A DNA stretch of 64,000 bases from contig CAJNYU010000157.1 of NCBI GenBank assembly GCA_905331475.1, positions 310,001 through 374,000 of the forward strand, written 5' to 3'. The stretch's first letter is position 1. Every line of letters begins with the position of its first letter. The notes under the pieces were generated by a model that was given only the letters and a program-made list of their open reading frames with translations, ran no database searches and had not been told where the DNA came from. The DNA comes from Rotaria socialis (taxonomy: Eukaryota > Rotifera > Eurotatoria > Philodinida > Philodinidae). This document shows positions 59,525 through 64,000 of the stretch, piece after piece. The position numbers and the translations under genes are program-made.

Positions 59525-60979
59525 ACATCGCCGTTTCGAGTAATGATTTAACCAGCAAGCTCGGCTTCTACATGAATTGCTTCATCTATTGTAATTACTG
59601 ATCTTAGCAGATTAAATGTTTATTTTTAATTGTTATATTGTAGAACGTTGATATCGTAGTTTATAACAAAAAACAAAAGCAAAAATTGTAGGACATTAGA
59701 AATATGATTTCCTCTTTTTCCATTTTTTCCAGTTTCTTGATCATAATAAAACCATTTGGTATTCCATCATTATGATCTGGTATATACAGATCAGCTAATA
59801 GGGTGAGTGTATCAATGATACTAATATAAAACCACACGCACAACCTATTATGCCATATCCCCAGACAATCAAGGCCAGACATTGGATACTCAGTACAATA
59901 CTTGGTACTTTTACGTACTAAGTACAATACTGGGACTCTTACAGCAATCCTTTTAAGTATCCTATTTTCTATTTTTTCTTCTTTGCATTAGGTTTTAAGT
60001 GTTTTCTATCTATTGAATATACTTTAATGATTCCAAAACGGCTTGAAAACCGTAAATAATGGATGTATTGAATGTTTTTGAAATATTTTTTTATTGATGA
60101 CAGCTAATATATAAATTATATGAATTACATATCTGCGTCAGATTTCACGAAAAAAAACTTAAAAAGGAGATTAATATAGATGCAAACGCCATTATTTTAA
60201 TTTAATTCAAATCTGGATTGTAGTCTTACATTTTTGATTTTTTTTCTAGTTTGTCTTTTCAAATGAATTTTATTGATTCATCAAAACTGATGAAATTTCA
60301 GTAACTGATTAGACGAATTCAAAAAACTTGTTAGCACAGCCCCTTTGAGGCTAAAATGTGGAACTCACATCTAACTGTTCGCTTAATTCTACGAATACAC
60401 AATACGTAAAGTGTGAAATGTGCTGCAAGAGAATCGATCAGTAGAAAAAAAAATGTCTTATTTAGTTTTTGTATGCTTAGTAATGTCTGTAATGGGGAGG
60501 GGAAGCCGCAAAAATCCCGCTTTTAAACTTAAACTCACCGTTTTCTTCGAATATATATATATAAGTTCCACAAAAATGATCAAATGACAGAAAATGTAAA
60601 ATTTAAAACAAAAAAAAAAGATTTCTATCTGATAGAAATAGTGTCCCTTCAATTGGTTTCAGTCTTATAGCGCTATAAATTATATCCACTTTAATATCAA
60701 TGGATATGAAAATATGGCAATGTGCATGCTAGGTTCTATTCTGGTTCACACTACAGATCAGTGTTTCTAACAGCCAGTGTACACAGCAAAAGCAAAATGT
60801 CTGGAACACCTGCTGTTTCTGAGATACACTCTGATTTACATGTTGCTCAGAAAACAAAAATGTAAGGCGTACACTTTGAAAAAGAAAATAACACTTTGAT
60901 GTTAGATCACGAAAACTCATTTCGCTAAATCTTTGTCTGTTTGGACGGAATTAAATTACTGCCGTCGTCATCATCACTT
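59525..60979. other. Gene-free region with a small AGTAC palindrome
   Basis: No supported exon was found. At about 59887-59940 a cluster of AGTACAATACTTGGTAC, GTACTAAGTAC and CAGTACAATA forms a small foldback. Read on the minus strand, one end starts CCCAGTATTG, so it may be another CCCAG element. The rest is AT-rich with homopolymers. Confidence 0.5.
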
Positions 60980-61255
60980 CCCAGGTCGTGGAGGTACGAC
61001 GAGAAACGGCCGGAAAGCGCTGGAAAGTGGAAGCAGTGTTCCGATCGGAAATTACCGGGTTTTTTCCTGTGGATTTTGGACAACTCCCAGCTGGAAAGCA
61101 CAGAAACCTGACCAGAATCCACAGGAAAAAATCCGGTAACTTCCAACCAGAATACTGCTCCCACTTTTCAGCGCTTTCCGGCCAGATACGGTGATTTTTC
61201 CACACCTTTCCGGACAGCTCCTACGGTATCAGCCCTCTGGAACCATTGACCTGGG
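60980..61255. mobile_element. Foldback MITE, GGAAAGCGCTTTCC word, CCCAGGTC ends
   Basis: A 276-bp GC-rich element with ends CCCAGGTCGTGG and, inverted, CCCAGGTCAATGG. The arms pair through blocks such as CGGCCGGAAAGCGCTGGAAA on the left and CAGCGCTTTCCGGCC on the right, and GATTTTGGACA and TCCACAGGAAAAAATCCGG blocks also have inverted partners. Open frames of 68-84 codons inside are by-products of the self-complementary composition. Confidence 0.75.
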
Positions 61256-61576
61256 TTGCTGTATCGACAGATTCACATTGTGAGGTCGAAATTCGACGTA
61301 AAAATGTATTTATTAATTCATCAAAAACCGTACATGCTATGAATGAGAAGTACTCAACTGAATGTGATAATATTGGATAAAAAGTAGCAACGCCTAGTAA
61401 TGCTCTTGTTTGGTTGTTTATAATTTATGTGACTTCCTTTCTCTATGAAACAGATAAAAAAGAATTTTTCTTATTATCTTTCTAGATTATCTGACCTCTT
61501 TTCGTTTATTTACACTTTGATACACTTTGTTTATAGAATCAAAGGGTGAAGATACACGTTTTTCACATAAACAAAA

Positions 61577-62266
61577 ACGTTAGGGGCGTTAGCACAAGAT
61601 TCGAGTTTTTCCAGCCCGGATTCGCCTATATGATTGTGTTGAATTTCATTATCGTTGTGTTGGATGCAGAATTTTGCGCTGAATCGAATGGTGTAATTTT
61701 TAAAGGGGGTTGCCGCTCAAAATCTGGCACTTTACCTGGAAATACTGCCTTTTCTGAAAATCTTGTAGAAGTAATTTCAGCCCGGATTCGCTGCTTCAGC
61801 TTTGTTGAATCTGAAAATGGTTGTGTTGAATTCAGAATGAAATTCTGCATCGAATGATGCTAAACGTGTATGGGGTCATCGATCAAAAACTTTCTGGTCT
61901 CACCCAAGTCATCCCTCCAAATCTATATTCCAGTCCCACCCAAGTCGAAGAAATTTGGTCGATGACTCCATACAAGTTTAGCATCATTCGATGCAGAATT
62001 TCATTCTGAATTCAACACAACCATTTTCAGATTCAACACAGCTAAAGCAGTGAATCCGGGTTGAAATTACTTTCACAATATTTTCAAAAAAAAGTAGTAT
62101 TTTCGGCTAAAGTCCCAGGTTTTAATTGGTACCCCGTCCCAAAAATTACACCATTCGATTCAGCACAAAATTCTGCATCCAACACAACGAAAATGAAATT
62201 CAACACAACCCTATAGGCGAATCCGGGCTGGAAAAGCTCGAATATTGTGCTAACTCCCCCAACGTT
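61577..62266. mobile_element. Large foldback element, 690 bp, TTGAATTCAA word
   Basis: Nearly the whole length is one imperfect palindrome: two arms of about 330 bp, visibly close to 90 percent identical, around a short centre at about 61890-61945. Ends are AACGTTAGGGGCGTTAGCAC and, inverted, AACGTTGGGGGAGTTAGCAC. Inside, TGTTGAATT, TGTTGGAT, GAATTCAACACAA and related words recur. The open frames on both strands mirror each other and show no protein family, so I do not call a gene. Confidence 0.8.
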
Positions 62267-62767
62267 AAACAAAATGTACAAAAACATTTTACTTCAGATT
62301 TCTATTAGAAACACTGCTACAGATATCATTAGCCGACGAAACCAATGGACGCTCAGAAAATTATTAATGAAAGCCTAATCTGAATTTGTACTTTGTACTT
62401 GCACTGGTCCAATCACTGATGAAGACTCACACCTCGACTAGTAATAGTAGATTTCATTTGCTTTAATTATGTGACCAAAAATGTACCATCCCGTTAAAGA
62501 GAAAGCGATTTCTAGATGGCGCCACTATACAGGTTATTATTATAGTGAACAATTAATTAGTTAATACTATCTTTGATTAACGATAAAAATAACTCTCAAA
62601 TATTATAAATTATGTTTGTACTCACTTCATTCTTATCACTAGTTAGAAAAAAAGAGCCAATAGAAAGCATGGAATAGGTCTTTGTTTCTTTTATCCAACG
62701 ATTCTTTCTTCGTATAAATCATAATTTGTCTTGCCAAAATAAAAGTAAACTCTGCTTGTTAACAATC
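62267..62767. other. Upstream region of SMC1
   Basis: A 500-bp AT-rich stretch between the large foldback element and the SMC1 ATG. It probably holds the SMC1 promoter. No other feature was seen. Confidence 0.5.
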
Positions 62768-63963
62768 ATGAGTTACTTTTTGAAATATGTCGAAATTGAT
62801 AATTTCAAATCGTACAAAGGACATATTGTCATCGGCCCATTACGAAAATTCACAGCTATTATTGGACCAAATGGATCTGGTATGTCAAAAACTTGTTTCT
62901 TTTAGTAATTTTCATTTTAACTCGTTATTTTTTAGGCAAATCCAATCTTATGGATGCTATAAGTTTTGTTTTGGGTGAACCAACAAAAAGTTTACGTGTT
63001 CGAAAATTATCAGTACGCTGTTTTTACTATTAGTTAAAAAATAAAAACACAGCCGATTTTTTCTCCTTCATAGGAATTAATTCATGGTGCACCAATCAAT
63101 AAACCCGTTAGTACACGTGCATCTGTTTCATTAATATTTGTTACAATAAAAGCTGATCGCCATGGTGAACGTACTGAACATGAAAAACGTTTTCAACGTT
63201 TAATCGTCGGTAATGCATCTGAATATCGTGTTGATGGACGTCAACTATCAGCCACTGAATATACTGAAGAACTTGAAAATATGGGTATTATACCCAAAGC
63301 AAAAAACTTCCTTATTTTCCAAGGACAAGTTGAATCTATTGCTATGAAAACACCCAAAGAATTTACTGCTATGTTCGAAGAATTAAGTCGTAGCGGAGAA
63401 TTAAAAGAAGAATATGAACAAGCAAAACAAGAAAAAAATAAAGCTGAACAAGATACACATGCAAATTTTCAAAAGAAGAAAGGTGTTGAAAAGCAGAAAA
63501 AAGAAGTTCGATTAGAGAAAGAAGTTGCACAAAAATATGCTGCTTTGAAAACACAATATGTAAGAAAATTGTAAGAAAAAGAATTTTAGTTTATTGTAAA
63601 TTTTTCTTCAGGATGAACTGCAATTACAATTAAAATTATTTCAATTGTATCATAATAAACAAGAATTAACGGAAAAACGTGAAATAGCCGATAAGAAACG
63701 AGACGAAGTTGCAAAATTAGAAAAACGAAAAGAAATATCAGATGAAGAAATCAAAGCAAAAAAGAAAGAACTAGCTGCTTATAATAAAGAATTAGCAAAT
63801 GATGAACAAAAAGTTAAAGAATTGGTAAAATTTATATTTTAGTGAAATTTCCGTTTAAAGAAAAACTATTTTCATAGGAAGCACAAATCAATAAAAATCG
63901 TCCAACTTATATCAAAGCAAAGGAAAACTCTACTCATCATCAGAAAAAACTCGATCTTGCAAG
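62768..63963 (+). CDS. SMC1: Cohesin subunit SMC1, 5' part (runs off the window)
   Basis: SMC1 pairs with SMC3 in cohesin, the ring that holds sister chromatids together and also works in DNA repair and gene regulation. Exons seen: 62768-62879, 62936-63012, 63074-63559, 63612-63824, 63878-63963 (the last has a GTAAGAT donor, so the gene continues). They give about 324 residues of a protein usually near 1200. The N-terminal ATPase half shows [11 protein letters not shown], the Walker A loop [45 protein letters not shown] and [15 protein letters not shown]. The charged start of the first coiled-coil arm follows. Introns are 49-61 bp. Confidence 0.96.
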
Positions 63964-64000
63964 GTAAGATTTGTAGTGAATTTTTCCGGTGCTAGTTTTT

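Noticed and set aside
60925-61205. Overlapping open frames on both strands
   Set aside because: By-products of the self-complementary GC-rich foldback element; the frames mirror each other.
61546-62287. Open frames of 60-103 codons on both strands
   Set aside because: They lie on the arms of the 690-bp palindrome and are inverted copies of one another without protein family similarity.

Overview
The window reads as nuclear DNA of a small invertebrate. It is AT-rich, with GT-AG introns mostly 50-150 bp long and compact genes. The conserved proteins are animal ones: folliculin, TRAP-beta, PDSS2, PUF60, XRCC1, SMC1, a Cys-loop receptor and rhodopsin-like GPCRs. One long intronless gene of bacterial type lies in a repeat island beside a broken Ty3/gypsy element and many small foldback elements. 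That mix would fit a bdelloid rotifer, but no marker in the window proves it, so the organism is inference. All exon models were joined by eye from splice sites, reading frame and family similarity. Where I give total lengths, the exon sums close in frame from start to stop.

Layout: 1-3.1 kb no gene; 3.1-4.5 kb GPCR (+); 4.5-8.9 kb no gene, but a perfect 143-bp inverted repeat that ends at an N; 8.9-12.3 kb folliculin (-); 14.0-15.4 kb TRAP-beta (+); 15.6-17.6 kb claudin-like four-TM protein with a repeat tail (+); 17.9-19.2 kb second GPCR (-); 19.2-27.6 kb gene-free, including a repeat island at 21.7-27.1 kb with a 9-N gap; 27.6-30.9 kb Cys-loop receptor subunit (-); 32.0-34.4 kb TBATA/SPATIAL-type protein (+); 34.5-35.6 kb second four-TM protein (-); 37.4-38.8 kb coiled-coil protein (+); 38.8-40.6 kb PDSS2 (-); 40.7-44.6 kb PUF60 (-); 44.7-47.6 kb XRCC1 (-); 48.0-49.2 kb BTB protein (-); 51.1-53.7 kb broken Ty3/gypsy element; 53.7-57.4 kb foldback elements; 57.7-59.5 kb intronless SDR-glycosyltransferase fusion (+); 59.9-62.3 kb more foldback elements; 62.8 kb to the end, 5' part of SMC1 (+).

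The housekeeping genes do not form a pathway. They cover lysosome/mTORC1 signalling (FLCN), ER translocation (TRAP-beta), ubiquinone synthesis (PDSS2), splicing (PUF60), single-strand break repair (XRCC1) and cohesin (SMC1). Between 34 and 49 kb they are packed, with gaps of 59 to about 410 bp.

The most unusual signal is a set of more than a dozen short foldback elements. Several share CCCAG-like (or TGGGTA) ends, yet each interior is made of variations on its own private palindromic word, such as CGTATACG, AACGGC/GCCGTT, GAGTACTC, GGAATGCATTCC, TTGAATTCAA or GCAGTTACGCGTAACTGC. They sit in introns, nested in each other, and at the point where the Ty3/gypsy reverse transcriptase stops. The second notable item is the intronless fusion gene, probably acquired horizontally.
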